A DNA stretch of 14,162 nt from NCBI GenBank assembly GCA_004562765.1, contig SFRL01000061.1, forward strand, positions 1 to 14,162, given 5' to 3'. Shown here in pieces: positions 6,337 through 13,948 of the stretch. A model generated the notes under the pieces. It had not been told where the DNA came from. It saw only the letters and a program-made list of their open reading frames with translations, and ran no database searches. How positions within the stretch are numbered: position 1 is the first letter of the stretch; the number at the start of each line of letters is the position of its first letter. This DNA comes from a bacterium. GTDB taxonomy: Bacteria; Bacillota; Clostridia; Lachnospirales; Lachnospiraceae. The position numbers and the translations under genes were made by a program.

Positions 6337-7578
6337 TTACGCTCCCTTGCGCTCGATCTCCGGTGCCCCGGTAAATTCCACGGCATCACGTGTGATCGTG
6401 CATGCAATGATATCCTCATCTGAAGGGATCTCGTACATCAGATCCTCCAGCGTATGCTCCATAATGGAGCGAAGTCCTCTGGCACCGGTCTTCTGCTCTA
6501 AGGACTTGTCTGCGATCGCCTCCACCGCATCATCCTTAAAATAAAGCTCCACGCCATCAAGTTCAAACAATCTCGTGTACTGCTTGATCAGGGAATTCTT
6601 CGGCTCTCTCAAAATACGCATCAGCGCATCCTTATCAAGCGAATCAAGCGATACCGTCACAGGAACACGTCCCACAAACTCCGGGATCAATCCGAATTTC
6701 ACAAAATCCTGCGGCATCACATGCTTGAACAGTTCACCGGTATTCTTCTCATTTTTCTCCCGGATCTCGGCATTAAAACCGATGGATTTCTGATCCATGC
6801 GGTTCTCAATGATCTTCTCAAGACCGTCGAACGCACCACCGCAAATGAACAGAATATTGGTGGTGTCGATCTGGATCAGCTCCTGCTGGGGATGCTTTCT
6901 ACCTCCCTGCGGCGGCACACTTGCCTGTGTACCCTCCAGGATCTTCAGAAGTGCCTGCTGTACACCCTCACCGGAAACATCACGGGTAATGGATACATTC
7001 TCTGATTTTTTCGTGATCTTGTCGATCTCGTCAATATAAACGATTCCGCACTGTGCACGCTCAATGTCATAGTCGGCCGCCTGAATGAGCTTTAACAAGA
7101 TGTTCTCCACATCCTCGCCCACATAGCCCGCCTCCGTCAGCGTCGTCGCATCTGCGATCGCAAACGGAACATTCAGCACGCGCGCCAGCGTCTGTGCCAG
7201 AAGCGTCTTACCGGAACCGGTCGGGCCGAGCATCAGAATATTACTTTTCTGAAGCTCCACATCATTCTCCTGCTCACTCATAATACGCTTGTAATGATTG
7301 TAAACCGCTACAGACAGTACCTTCTTTGCTTCGTCCTGTCCGATCACGTACTCATCCAAAAATTCTTTTAATTTTTTCGGTTTTTGAAGATTGATCTCAA
7401 AGTCCGCCTTCGGCTGAAGCGGCTCATCTTCAAACTCTTCCTCTATGATCTCCGCGCAGATATCCACACACTCATCACAGATATAGGCACCACCCGGACC
7501 TGCGATCAGTTTGCGCACCTGCTCCTGGGATTTTCCGCAGAAGCTGCAGCGGATCTTTTCCATATTTTTACCTGCCAC
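6337..7578 (-). CDS. clpX: ATP-dependent Clp protease ATP-binding subunit ClpX
   Basis: The AAA+ unfoldase that selects, unfolds and feeds substrates to ClpP. Numbered from the GTG at 7578 (413 residues), it has an N-terminal zinc-binding domain with C11, C14, C34 and C37, Walker A GPTGSGKT (118-125), pore loop GYVG (151-154), Walker B IVYIDEID (179-186), an RKH loop in GGRKHP (225-230), the IGF loop that docks onto ClpP (266-268) and sensor-2 GARGLR (365-370). All parts needed for ClpXP function are present. The GTG has AGGAG about 8-10 nt upstream and gives an N-terminus of usual length. An ATG at 7563 (408 residues) is the alternative. A longer frame from a TTG at 7638 lacks a ribosome binding site. 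The gene follows clpP after 69 bp and is last in the operon. Confidence 0.97.
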   Translation of the reverse strand: MAGKNMEKIRCSFCGKSQEQVRKLIAGPGGAYICDECVDICAEIIEEEFEDEPLQPKADFEINLQKPKKLKEFLDEYVIGQDEAKKVLSVAVYNHYKRIMSEQENDVELQKSNILMLGPTGSGKTLLAQTLARVLNVPFAIADATTLTEAGYVGEDVENILLKLIQAADYDIERAQCGIVYIDEIDKITKKSENVSITRDVSGEGVQQALLKILEGTQASVPPQGGRKHPQQELIQIDTTNILFICGGAFDGLEKIIENRMDQKSIGFNAEIREKNEKNTGELFKHVMPQDFVKFGLIPEFVGRVPVTVSLDSLDKDALMRILREPKNSLIKQYTRLFELDGVELYFKDDAVEAIADKSLEQKTGARGLRSIMEHTLEDLMYEIPSDEDIIACTITRDAVEFTGAPEIERKGA

Positions 7579-7609
7579 TGTTGTCTCTCCTGAATTATAT
7601 TTTCGCGAT

Positions 7610-7648
7610 CTATGCAGCAAGTGCCTCGACGCGTTCAAAACGCTTCAT
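7610..7648 (-). CDS. Doubtful 12-codon mini-ORF between clpP and clpX
   Basis: An ATG overlaps the clpP stop in TGATG and opens MKRFERVEALAA followed by TAG. Ribosomes finishing clpP could re-initiate here. The frame has no ribosome binding site of its own and is too short to judge. It may be chance, or may affect coupling between clpP and clpX translation. Confidence 0.15.
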   Translation of the reverse strand: MKRFERVEALAA

Positions 7649-8229
7649 CAATGATTTGTAATGATGCTGTCGATCAGACCGTACTCTACGGCCTCCTGTG
7701 CACTCATGTAGTTGTCGCGCTCGGTGTCAGCCGCGATCTGCTCATACGACTTTCCGGTGTTTGCCGCTAAGATCTCGTTTAATTTTTTCTTTGTCTTTAA
7801 AATATTTTCGGCTGCGATCTGGATCTCTGTTGCCTGTCCCTTTGCTCCGCCGGAAGGCTGATGGATCATGATCTCCGCATTGGGCAGTGCAAAACGCTTG
7901 CCCTTTGCTCCGCCTGCCAGAAGGAATGCGCCCATGCTGGCCGCCATACCGATACAGATGGTGGAAACATCACATTTGATGTACTGCATGGTATCATAGA
8001 TCGCCATACCTGCCGTCACCACGCCACCGGGCGAATTGATGTATAAATGAATATCTTTTCCGGGGTCTTCAGACTCCAGAAAAAGCATCTGTGCAACGGT
8101 CAGGCTTGCGGTCGTCTCGTTGACTTCCTCACCCAGAAAGATGATTCGTTCTTTTAACAGTCTGGAATAAATATCATAGGAACGCTCGCCCCTGCTTGTC
8201 TGCTCTACGACATAAGGTACTAAACTCAT
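7648..8229 (-). CDS. clpP: ATP-dependent Clp protease proteolytic subunit ClpP
   Basis: A 193-residue serine peptidase that forms the double-heptamer chamber of ClpXP. The catalytic triad is complete: S98 in GMAASMGAF, H123 in MIHQPSGG and D172 in TERDNYMS. The chamber helix ILKTKKKLNEIL and the C-terminal AQEAVEYGLIDSII are typical. The chosen ATG at 8229 has AAAGGAGG about 5 nt upstream and gives the usual SLVPYVVEQT-type N-terminus. An upstream in-frame ATG at 8271 would run through that ribosome binding site and is rejected. The gene lies between tig and clpX in the same direction, so chaperone, protease and unfoldase are made together. A weak hairpin in the 110-bp gap behind tig may trim readthrough. 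Confidence 0.98.
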   Translation of the reverse strand: MSLVPYVVEQTSRGERSYDIYSRLLKERIIFLGEEVNETTASLTVAQMLFLESEDPGKDIHLYINSPGGVVTAGMAIYDTMQYIKCDVSTICIGMAASMGAFLLAGGAKGKRFALPNAEIMIHQPSGGAKGQATEIQIAAENILKTKKKLNEILAANTGKSYEQIAADTERDNYMSAQEAVEYGLIDSIITNH

Positions 8230-8298
8230 ATAAACCTCCTTTGGCGTTTTCTCGGCAACGCCTGCCAACATATATACAAAAGCCCCTGAAATTAGAAA

Positions 8299-8326
8299 CA
8301 GACTGACCCGGCATAAGGTCAGCCTG
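8299..8326 (-). terminator. Hairpin between tig and clpP, possible partial terminator
   Basis: On the minus strand CAGGCTGACC pairs with GGTCAGTCTG (one G-U pair) across an 8-nt loop, just 13 nt after the tig stop. It is followed by TTTCTAATTTC, a weak U-tract. It probably lets part of the transcription through to clpP, or protects the 3' end of a processed tig message. Confidence 0.45.
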
Positions 8327-8339
8327 CTTATCTTTCGTT

Positions 8340-9665
8340 TTATTCAGCGTCTGCTTCTGCGGTCTTGGATTTTGCTTTTGCTCTTTCCTTCACATTCGCC
8401 ATCACGAACTCTACTGCCTTCTTCACAGCGATGTCGCGCTTCATGGATTCCTTCTCAGAATCACCCATATAGTTCTTCAGGTCCTCTGCCTTCATGCCGT
8501 ACATAGAAGCCATCTTCTCAACCTCAGCATCTACGTCCTCATCGGATGCAACGATATTCTCTTCCTTTGCGATCTGCTCTAATACAAGACTGCTCTGGAT
8601 GCGCTGTAATGCCTCCGGGCGAACCTGCTCTTTCATCTTTTCGATCGTCATGCCGGAGAACTGCATGTACTGCTCAAAAGACATGCCCTGTGCAGCAATG
8701 CGCTGTGCAAACTCTTCCACCATGTTCTCTGCCTGCATATCGATCATTGCCTCGGGGATCTCCATCTTGGACTTGTCGATGATCTTCTGGATCGCCTCAT
8801 CCTCCTTGGTTCCCTTTGCAGCGTTCTCCTTGCGTTCCTGCAGCTTCTTCTTTGTATCCTCACGGTACTCTGCCATGGTATCAAACTCGGAAACATCCTG
8901 TACAAACTCATCGTTCAGCTCAGGCAGCTCCTTTGCGCGGATCTCGTTGATCTTTACCTTGAAGGTAGCGGGCTTTCCTGCCAGCTCCTCAGCCTGATAC
9001 TGCTCGGGGAAAGTCACATTAACCTCTACCTCATCACCGCTGTTCTTTCCAACCAGCTGATCCTCAAATGTATCGATGAAAGAATGAGAACCGATCTCTA
9101 ACGGATGATTCTCGCCCTTGCCACCCTCAAATGCAACGCCGTCCACAAATCCCTCGAAATCGATGACTGCAGTGTCGCCTTCCTTTACAGGACGATCTGT
9201 AATAGTTACGGTTCTTGCATTGATATTTCTCTGCTGCTCGATCTCAGCGTCCACTTCCTCGTCAGTCACGCTGGTGTCGATCTTTGTAACGGTCACACCG
9301 TTGTATTTTCCTAATGTTACCTCCGGTCTCTTTGCAACCTCTGCAGTAAAGATGAAGGGTTTGCCCTTCTCGATCTGTGTCACATCGATGGTCGGGCGGG
9401 AAACAATGTCCACACCGCTTTGATCTACAGCAGCGGGATACTGTGTCTGCAGCATGATGTTTGCCGCATCCTCGTAGAACACCTCGGGACCATACATCTT
9501 CTCGATCATTGCCTGGGGCACCTTTCCTTTACGGAAGCCCGGGATCGCAATTTTATTTTTCTGCTTATTGTATGCGGACTTAATTGCTGCGTCAACTGTC
9601 TCGGTCTCCACCTCAACAGTGAGCTTCACCATATTCTTTCCTAAATCCTCAACCTGTACATTCAT
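8340..9665 (-). CDS. tig: Trigger factor (ribosome-associated chaperone, peptidyl-prolyl isomerase)
   Basis: A 441-residue trigger factor that binds near the ribosome exit tunnel and shields nascent chains. Residues 1-115 are the ribosome-binding domain, with the signature GFRKGKVP at 43-50. An FKBP-type isomerase domain follows at about 160-243 (GDTAVIDFEGFVDG to FKVKINEI). The rest is the helical chaperone domain, ending in a charged, low-complexity tail rich in Lys, Ala and Glu. The start at 9665 is chosen because AAGGAGG lies about 11 nt upstream and MNVQVEDLG matches a usual N-terminus. An in-frame start 69 nt further upstream would translate through the leader hairpin and has no ribosome binding site. 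The gene is first in tig-clpP-clpX, an order common in Firmicutes. Confidence 0.98.
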   Translation of the reverse strand: MNVQVEDLGKNMVKLTVEVETETVDAAIKSAYNKQKNKIAIPGFRKGKVPQAMIEKMYGPEVFYEDAANIMLQTQYPAAVDQSGVDIVSRPTIDVTQIEKGKPFIFTAEVAKRPEVTLGKYNGVTVTKIDTSVTDEEVDAEIEQQRNINARTVTITDRPVKEGDTAVIDFEGFVDGVAFEGGKGENHPLEIGSHSFIDTFEDQLVGKNSGDEVEVNVTFPEQYQAEELAGKPATFKVKINEIRAKELPELNDEFVQDVSEFDTMAEYREDTKKKLQERKENAAKGTKEDEAIQKIIDKSKMEIPEAMIDMQAENMVEEFAQRIAAQGMSFEQYMQFSGMTIEKMKEQVRPEALQRIQSSLVLEQIAKEENIVASDEDVDAEVEKMASMYGMKAEDLKNYMGDSEKESMKRDIAVKKAVEFVMANVKERAKAKSKTAEADAE

Positions 9666-9709
9666 TGTAACTGTTTCCTCCTTAAACATTATCATATTAT
9701 ATATGAAAA

Positions 9710-9737
9710 GCGTTGCTGCAAAAGGGCATAGCAACGC
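9710..9737 (-). promoter_or_regulatory. Hairpin in the tig 5' leader
   Basis: GCGTTGCT and AGCAACGC form a perfect 8-bp stem with a 12-nt loop. On the minus strand TTTTC follows. It lies between the -10 of the tig promoter and the tig ribosome binding site, so it is in the untranslated leader. It could act as a weak attenuator or a stabilising 5' structure. Confidence 0.45.
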
Positions 9738-9755
9738 CTATGCAGTCATTTATGG

Positions 9756-9784
9756 ATTATAACATAGGAATTAGCGAATTTCCA
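9756..9784 (-). promoter_or_regulatory. Promoter of the tig-clpP-clpX operon
   Basis: A perfect -10 TATAAT (9761-9756, minus) lies 17 nt after a TGGAAA (-35, 9784-9779), which matches four of six consensus positions. The expected leader is about 85 nt long. No CtsR-type or CIRCE inverted repeat overlaps it, so housekeeping expression by the main sigma factor is likely. Confidence 0.7.
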
Positions 9785-9817
9785 CATCTTTTTTGATTTT
9801 TTTATGAAAACATGCAG

Positions 9818-9853
9818 AAAAAAGGTGTATCTGGTACCCAAATACACCTTTTT
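9818..9853 (-). terminator. Rho-independent terminator of the SASP gene
   Basis: On the minus strand AAAAAGGTGTAT and ATACACCTTTTTT form a 12-bp stem with an 11-nt loop and end in a T-run. It lies 30 nt after the SASP stop and just before the tig promoter, insulating the two. The mirror-image A- and T-runs would also let it work on the plus strand. Confidence 0.9.
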
Positions 9854-9882
9854 CCTCTTACAGGCTATGCCGCATGATGAAT

Positions 9883-10095
9883 TTATTTCATCTGCTCCTC
9901 CTGCTTTTTGATCATCTTTCTGACCATCTCGCCGCCGATGGAACCTGCCTCACGAGATGAGAGGTCACCGTTGTAGCCGTCCTTTAACTGTACGCCTAAC
10001 TCGCTGGCTACCTCTTCCTTGAAACGCTTCATTGCGTCCTTTGCCTCAGGTACTTCCATCCGGTTTGTTCCGGTAGTTGCATTGTTACTTGCCAT
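9883..10095 (-). CDS. Alpha/beta-type small acid-soluble spore protein
   Basis: A 70-residue protein of the kind that coats and protects DNA in dormant spores and is degraded at germination. The motifs match the family: EEVASELGV contains the site cut by the germination protease GPR, followed by the conserved GDLSSREAGSIGGEMVRKMI region near the C-terminus. The N-terminus is short and rich in Asn and Thr, as is usual. The ATG at 10095 has GGAGG about 8 nt upstream. An in-frame ATG at 10110 overlaps that ribosome binding site and is rejected. It stands alone with its own terminator. A CATTGTA in the upstream region fits the -10 pattern of forespore sigma-G promoters, but I found no convincing -35, so that is only a hint. 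It is good evidence that the organism forms endospores. Confidence 0.92.
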   Translation of the reverse strand: MASNNATTGTNRMEVPEAKDAMKRFKEEVASELGVQLKDGYNGDLSSREAGSIGGEMVRKMIKKQEEQMK

Positions 10096-10232
10096 GGTTG
10101 TTTCCTCCATATAAGTTTGCTTTTCGAGTAATCTTTTACTCTACAATGCTAGTGTTTCCGTTCGCATTTGAAATATAAGAGGAAATTTATGGGTAAGCGG
10201 GCTCGATCTTCACTGACTGAAATATTAAAAAA

Positions 10233-11060
10233 TCACGCTTCCGCCGACTCAGGATTTAATCGCGTGAGAATCTGATCCATTTTCTTTTTTCGCAGCAGCA
10301 CCAACAGCAGGATCACATACGGCACAACGCTGATGAGCTGTATGGGCTGATATCCGGAGATCGTCTCTGCAATTTCTCCCGTGTACAGGCCGCCCGTAAT
10401 GAGCGCACACACATCCACAAACGCATGGAGCGCAACAGTCACCCAAATGCAGCCGGTGCGGAAATAGATCGCCGCAAACGCCATACCCATCATGCCGGCG
10501 ATCACACACTGCACGAGTACTCCTGCCGGCTCCGCTCCAATCAGGTTCGACAGATGTGCCAGACCGAACAAAACACCGGAGATAATGACTGCCTTCCACA
10601 CACCTTCTTTTGTTGCCCCGTAATGGCGAAGCAGAAGTTCTGCAAGCACACCGCGGCACAAAAACTCCTCCGTGATACCCACAAGCACCATACAGATCAC
10701 AAACACCGCGATCAGATACCACGGGCGCAATATGCGCTCGCCTTCATACATCACCGTATAAACGATTGCTGAGTATACACCAATAAAAAGAAAGTATCCT
10801 CCGACGATCAGTCCTTTTCCGAATCCAATGCCGCGCTTTGTCAAAACATCTGCACAACCGCTCACCTTGAGTGCGGCAAAAGCCAGCAGTGCTCCGACAA
10901 CCTCCTGCAGTGCCTGAAGGACATAGCCGTCCACGCCGGTATTACCAAGCAACATTCCAAGCAGCATTCCTGCCAATGTCATTCCGCCGAGCACGATGAT
11001 CTCCGCCAGAATACAGTAAATGATTGTATATTTTTTTGCAAATTCCTGTATCTTATTCAT
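10233..11060 (-). CDS. CPBP-family (CAAX protease/Abi-like) intramembrane glutamic endopeptidase
   Basis: A 275-residue integral membrane protein with about seven or eight hydrophobic segments. It carries the three motifs of the CPBP family: E131-E132 and R136 in GITEEFLCRG, H169 in FGLAHL, and H212 and D216 in LHAFVDV. Family members include eukaryotic CAAX-prenyl proteases and bacterial proteins linked to bacteriocin processing or self-immunity. The bacterial substrate is usually unknown, as here. AAGGAG lies about 7 nt before the ATG. It starts 51 bp after the second permease-like gene with no terminator between, so it is probably the last gene of the GntR-ABC operon. That context would suit an immunity or peptide-response role, which is inference. 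No clear terminator follows it. Confidence 0.88.
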   Translation of the reverse strand: MNKIQEFAKKYTIIYCILAEIIVLGGMTLAGMLLGMLLGNTGVDGYVLQALQEVVGALLAFAALKVSGCADVLTKRGIGFGKGLIVGGYFLFIGVYSAIVYTVMYEGERILRPWYLIAVFVICMVLVGITEEFLCRGVLAELLLRHYGATKEGVWKAVIISGVLFGLAHLSNLIGAEPAGVLVQCVIAGMMGMAFAAIYFRTGCIWVTVALHAFVDVCALITGGLYTGEIAETISGYQPIQLISVVPYVILLLVLLRKKKMDQILTRLNPESAEA

Positions 11061-11111
11061 TTTCGCTCCTTCTTTGTTCCTTTTTACGTAAATTCTTCGC
11101 CTCTCAACCGT

Positions 11112-11834
11112 TTACACATTTACCTGCTGTCTGCGCACGATCAGATAACCGGCGCCGGTGAAAACGACTGTTGCCACGATGGTGGCGATCACAGAAACCA
11201 TATGCGCATGCGCTACAATGTTTTCCATCGTCTGCTCCGCAAACATGATCAGTTTGCTATCCGGATGATTACCGGTCATATAGGGGATCAGGCGCGGTCC
11301 GCCGATACAGGTGGCCATCAAAAGTACCCACCATACCCAGAAGGCTGTTTTACCGAAACGGCTGATGGATGCTCCCAGCAGCACACTGAACGCAGTTCCT
11401 ACCAACGCAAACGAAAGCAGATACTTAAAATTCAATATCACATCTACAAACTGCTCGATCTTAAGTCCCGGAAACATGAGTTTTAGCCGCCATTTTTCCA
11501 ATTCATTCATGACTTTTAGCAGAATACTCAGTGCAAGAAACGTGCCAAACACTGCAATTGTATACATCGGATATGTCCGTTTTCTCGTCTGCCCCATTGC
11601 CACCGCATAATTGAAGATCTGCACCATATGGACGCCCGCGAAGAAAAACATCATCATAAACATGACGATCATCGCCATAAAACTGCCCATGCAGAATACG
11701 CTGGTCACTTCATCGTCCCCTGTCAGCAAAAAATCATGCAGGATCGTGCCGAAAACAAACATTCCCAGCATAACTGCTCCTCCCACCAGGAAAAGATCTT
11801 TTTGAAATTTGATCTGATTCCATAACGCTTTCAT
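11112..11834 (-). CDS. ABC-2-type membrane protein of the GntR-ABC operon (second permease)
   Basis: A 240-residue hydrophobic protein with about six membrane helices (near 14-34, 46-68, 90-108, 136-156, 163-182 and 208-234). It has no signature I can tie to a named family. Size, topology and position right behind an ABC ATPase suggest an ABC-2-type permease subunit. It is probably a distant paralogue of the upstream neighbour: both have G-x-TRK after the second helix (GQTRKR here, GCTRKN there) and an I-x-RFGK-x-A motif before the fifth (SRFGKTA, HRFGKIA). AGGAGG lies 9 nt before the ATG. The gap to the upstream permease is 36 bp. The two may form a heterodimer, and the transported substrate is unknown. 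Confidence 0.65.
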   Translation of the reverse strand: MKALWNQIKFQKDLFLVGGAVMLGMFVFGTILHDFLLTGDDEVTSVFCMGSFMAMIVMFMMMFFFAGVHMVQIFNYAVAMGQTRKRTYPMYTIAVFGTFLALSILLKVMNELEKWRLKLMFPGLKIEQFVDVILNFKYLLSFALVGTAFSVLLGASISRFGKTAFWVWWVLLMATCIGGPRLIPYMTGNHPDSKLIMFAEQTMENIVAHAHMVSVIATIVATVVFTGAGYLIVRRQQVNV

Positions 11835-11870
11835 TTTCTTCTTCCTCCTATCTCAACTGTTTGTTCATGT

Positions 11871-12536
11871 CTATACACGAACCTCGATCTTCCGGATGAA
11901 AAACCAGTAGGCCAGTGCCATCACTGCATACCAGATGACTCCGATGAGAAGCAGTACCTTCAGATTCAGCCATGAGAATACCAGTGCAAGCAGACCGCCT
12001 GATCCTCCGCGAGCACCCACGACTCCGCCTACCACACCGCCGCAGAGCGATGCGATGATTACAACGATGATGTATGCGATCTTTCCAAACCGATGGATCA
12101 GTATGCCTACCGTCAGTGCCAGACCGCTGCCAAACAAAAACAGACCCAAAGATAACAGGCAAAGTGCTCCGCCGCTGACCTCCATCCACGCACGCGGGAT
12201 CCATACACAGCAAAGTGCCATCACCAGTTCGATCGCTGCGATCTGCAGCAGATGCATGTATACGGTACTGATTGCCGCATTTTTTCTCGTGCAACCGTAA
12301 GTCAGCGTGAGCTGTGTATATGTTGCAACGTCCAGCATCCCATAGATCATAAACATCAGATTTCCGACAACCAGCAGCATGAACGGAAAACGCGGGATCA
12401 GGTTCTGAACAGAAAACGCATCCCCGTTAAGAAATGCAAAATAAAACACAAATGCAACCGCCATGAGCAGGCAGATACCGATCACGCGCCCCGCCCGGAA
12501 TGTCGCATATTTTAACGAACGAAGTAAACCGCTCAT
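11871..12536 (-). CDS. ABC-2-type membrane protein of the GntR-ABC operon (first permease)
   Basis: A 221-residue protein with about six membrane helices (near 18-36, 52-70, 90-112, 124-146, 152-172 and 192-214). A glycine-rich stretch follows the fifth helix (GGVVGGVVGARGGSGG). It is likely the first membrane subunit for the ATPase encoded just upstream, and shares the G-x-TRK and HRFGK motifs with the next gene. The ATG at 12536 is one base after the ATPase stop, with GGGAGG at 6 nt spacing, so the two are tightly coupled. A longer in-frame start at 12566 lies inside the ATPase gene and lacks a ribosome binding site. The substrate cannot be told from sequence. By analogy to other GntR-ABC loci it may be an antimicrobial peptide or a cell-wall-active compound. 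Confidence 0.65.
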   Translation of the reverse strand: MSGLLRSLKYATFRAGRVIGICLLMAVAFVFYFAFLNGDAFSVQNLIPRFPFMLLVVGNLMFMIYGMLDVATYTQLTLTYGCTRKNAAISTVYMHLLQIAAIELVMALCCVWIPRAWMEVSGGALCLLSLGLFLFGSGLALTVGILIHRFGKIAYIIVVIIASLCGGVVGGVVGARGGSGGLLALVFSWLNLKVLLLIGVIWYAVMALAYWFFIRKIEVRV

Positions 12537-12537
12537 G

Positions 12538-13410
12538 TTATGCCTCCCTTCCGCACAACGCCACAAACAGATTCTGCAGTGACACCGGCTGTACCGTCAC
12601 ATCATAGCCATCCGCGATCTGCTGACCCGGTGCCAGCAGAACGGTCACGCCCTTGCTGCGTCCCATCTTCTCCGCATGATGGATCTCCAGACCTGCACAA
12701 GCAGCGTCAACTTCTTCCGCAAGACCGCTCACATGCACTGCCCGGTCCAGAAGCTCCTGCGTATCTTCCTTTAACAAGATCTCTCCATCCTTCAGGAAAA
12801 TAACCTCCTCAAAGACATTGGCCGCTTCCTCAATGATATGCGTGGAAACGATAAATGTCCGTCCGGTTGCCTCATGCTCTTCGATAAGCAGACGGTAAAA
12901 ATCATCTCTTGCCACCACATCCAGACCTGCCACCGGCTCATCCAGGATCGTGATATCCGCCTTGCTCGCCAGCGCCACGACGATCGTCACCATGGAGAGC
13001 ATTCCTTTGGAAAGCTTACTGATCTTCTTTTTCGGATTCAGTTCAAACTGTGCCACAAGACGTTTTTCCATTTCGCTGTCCCAGTTCGGGTAATAGGTGC
13101 GCGCCATCTGCAGATATTCCTTTACCTTGATCGTGTTCGGTCCGAGTACGCTCAGCGTATTCAGTTCCCGTGAAAAACACAGGTGGTCCAGTGCTTTCTG
13201 ATTTTCCCACACAGGAATTCCGTCGTATGTGACGGTTCCGCTCGTCGCGGGATTCTGCGCGGTCAGAATGGACAAAAGCGTTGTCTTTCCTGCACCGTTA
13301 CGTCCAACAAGACCATAGATCTTTCCCTGCTCGATCGTAAGATCAATGTCATGCAGCACCTCTTTTTTCTTGTACTGCTTTGAAATATTTTCACAAACTA
13401 ACTGACTCAT
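12538..13410 (-). CDS. ABC transporter ATP-binding protein (YtrB-like)
   Basis: A 290-residue cytoplasmic ATPase subunit. Walker A is GRNGAGKT (36-43), the signature is LSKGM (133-137, a variant of LSGGQ), Walker B is ITILDEP (153-159) followed by AGLD, and the switch histidine is H191 in VSTHIIEEA. The usual Q-loop glutamine is replaced in CFSRELN, and the YYPNWD stretch ahead of the signature recalls ATPases found next to YtrA-type regulators. A C-terminal accessory region of about 80 residues follows. The ATG at 13410 has AGGAGG 9 nt upstream. The in-frame ATG at 13443, inside the end of the repressor gene, is less well placed. It follows the repressor by 25 bp and precedes two membrane proteins, so the cluster encodes a complete transporter. 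Confidence 0.93.
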   Translation of the reverse strand: MSQLVCENISKQYKKKEVLHDIDLTIEQGKIYGLVGRNGAGKTTLLSILTAQNPATSGTVTYDGIPVWENQKALDHLCFSRELNTLSVLGPNTIKVKEYLQMARTYYPNWDSEMEKRLVAQFELNPKKKISKLSKGMLSMVTIVVALASKADITILDEPVAGLDVVARDDFYRLLIEEHEATGRTFIVSTHIIEEAANVFEEVIFLKDGEILLKEDTQELLDRAVHVSGLAEEVDAACAGLEIHHAEKMGRSKGVTVLLAPGQQIADGYDVTVQPVSLQNLFVALCGREA

Positions 13411-13435
13411 ATTTTTCGTCCTCCTCTTTTTACTT

Positions 13436-13807
13436 TTACTCATGTGTCCTGATCATCTCGACCAGCTGCTCACTGCTGATGCCAAGGCTCTTTGCCTCCT
13501 CCAGCAGACTCTTTACATAGTTCTCATAAAATGCGTCCCTGCGCTTTTCTATAATGTGCTCCTTTGCACCCTCTGCAACAAACATACCGATTCCTCTCTT
13601 TTTATAAAGTATTCCCTCGTCTACCAGCAGATTGATTCCTTTCGCCGCAGTCGCCGGGTTGATCGTATAGAGCTTCGCCAGCTCATTTGTGCTGGGCACA
13701 CGCTCTTCTTCTAAAAGGATGCCCCGCAGGATATCCGTCTCTATCATCTCACTGACCTGCAAATAGATTGATTTATTCTGAGATAACAGCTCGTTCAAAT
13801 GGTACAC
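13436..13807 (-). CDS. GntR-family transcriptional regulator, YtrA subfamily
   Basis: A 123-residue repressor with an N-terminal winged helix-turn-helix (about residues 12-78: IYLQVSEMIETDILRG, then VPSTNELAKLYTINPATAAKGINLLVDEGILYKK in two conserved blocks, then RGIGMFV) and a short helical C-terminal tail typical of YtrA. Such proteins usually bind their own promoter and repress the ABC genes behind them until a cell-envelope signal or drug is sensed. A fitting operator lies at 13843-13866. The start is uncertain. The GTG at 13807 gives MYHLNE, common in the family, but its closest AGGAG abuts it. A TTG at 13798 has AGGAGG at 8 nt spacing. It is the first gene of the operon. Confidence 0.93.
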   Translation of the reverse strand: MYHLNELLSQNKSIYLQVSEMIETDILRGILLEEERVPSTNELAKLYTINPATAAKGINLLVDEGILYKKRGIGMFVAEGAKEHIIEKRRDAFYENYVKSLLEEAKSLGISSEQLVEMIRTHE

Positions 13808-13842
13808 CTCCTGTCCTCACCTTTTTACCTCATTGGTTATGT

Positions 13843-13866
13843 GGTTCATTACTTGTGTAATTAACC
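13843..13866. promoter_or_regulatory. Probable operator of the GntR-family repressor
   Basis: GGTTCATTAC and GTAATTAACC are mirror-image halves with a 4-nt TTGT centre. Nine of ten pairs match (GGTT-n-ATTAC). The site begins within the -10 hexamer of the repressor's promoter and covers the expected transcription start. It therefore fits autorepression by a dimer. The link to this repressor is inference from position and symmetry. Confidence 0.75.
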
Positions 13867-13892
13867 ATAGCACCATGTAACTAAATTGTCAA
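13864..13892 (-). promoter_or_regulatory. Promoter of the GntR-ABC-CPBP operon
   Basis: A perfect -35 TTGACA (13892-13887, minus) is followed after exactly 17 nt by TATGGT (13869-13864) as -10. It lies about 57 nt upstream of the GTG start of the repressor. The -10 runs into the operator palindrome, as expected for a repressed promoter. Confidence 0.8.
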
Positions 13893-13914
13893 CATGTTTT
13901 TTGAATTTTTTTCG

Positions 13915-13943
13915 TTGCATTTTCAGCCGCAGTAAGATATACT
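13915..13943 (+). promoter_or_regulatory. Promoter of the tRNA-Leu gene
   Basis: TTGCAT (13915-13920) and TATACT (13938-13943) are spaced 17 nt apart on the plus strand, 43 nt before the mature tRNA. It is divergent from the GntR operon promoter, with 22 bp between the two -35 hexamers. Confidence 0.7.
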
Positions 13944-13948
13944 TTGAA

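Noticed and set aside
8230..8271. Longer N-terminus of ClpP from an in-frame ATG at 8271
   Set aside because: It would translate through the strong AGGAGG site that serves the ATG at 8229, and the added residues are not typical of ClpP.
9666..9800. Heat-shock operator (CIRCE or CtsR box) before tig
   Set aside because: Neither TTAGCACTC-N9-GAGTGCTAA nor tandem GGTCAAA heptads are present here or upstream of lon and clpP.
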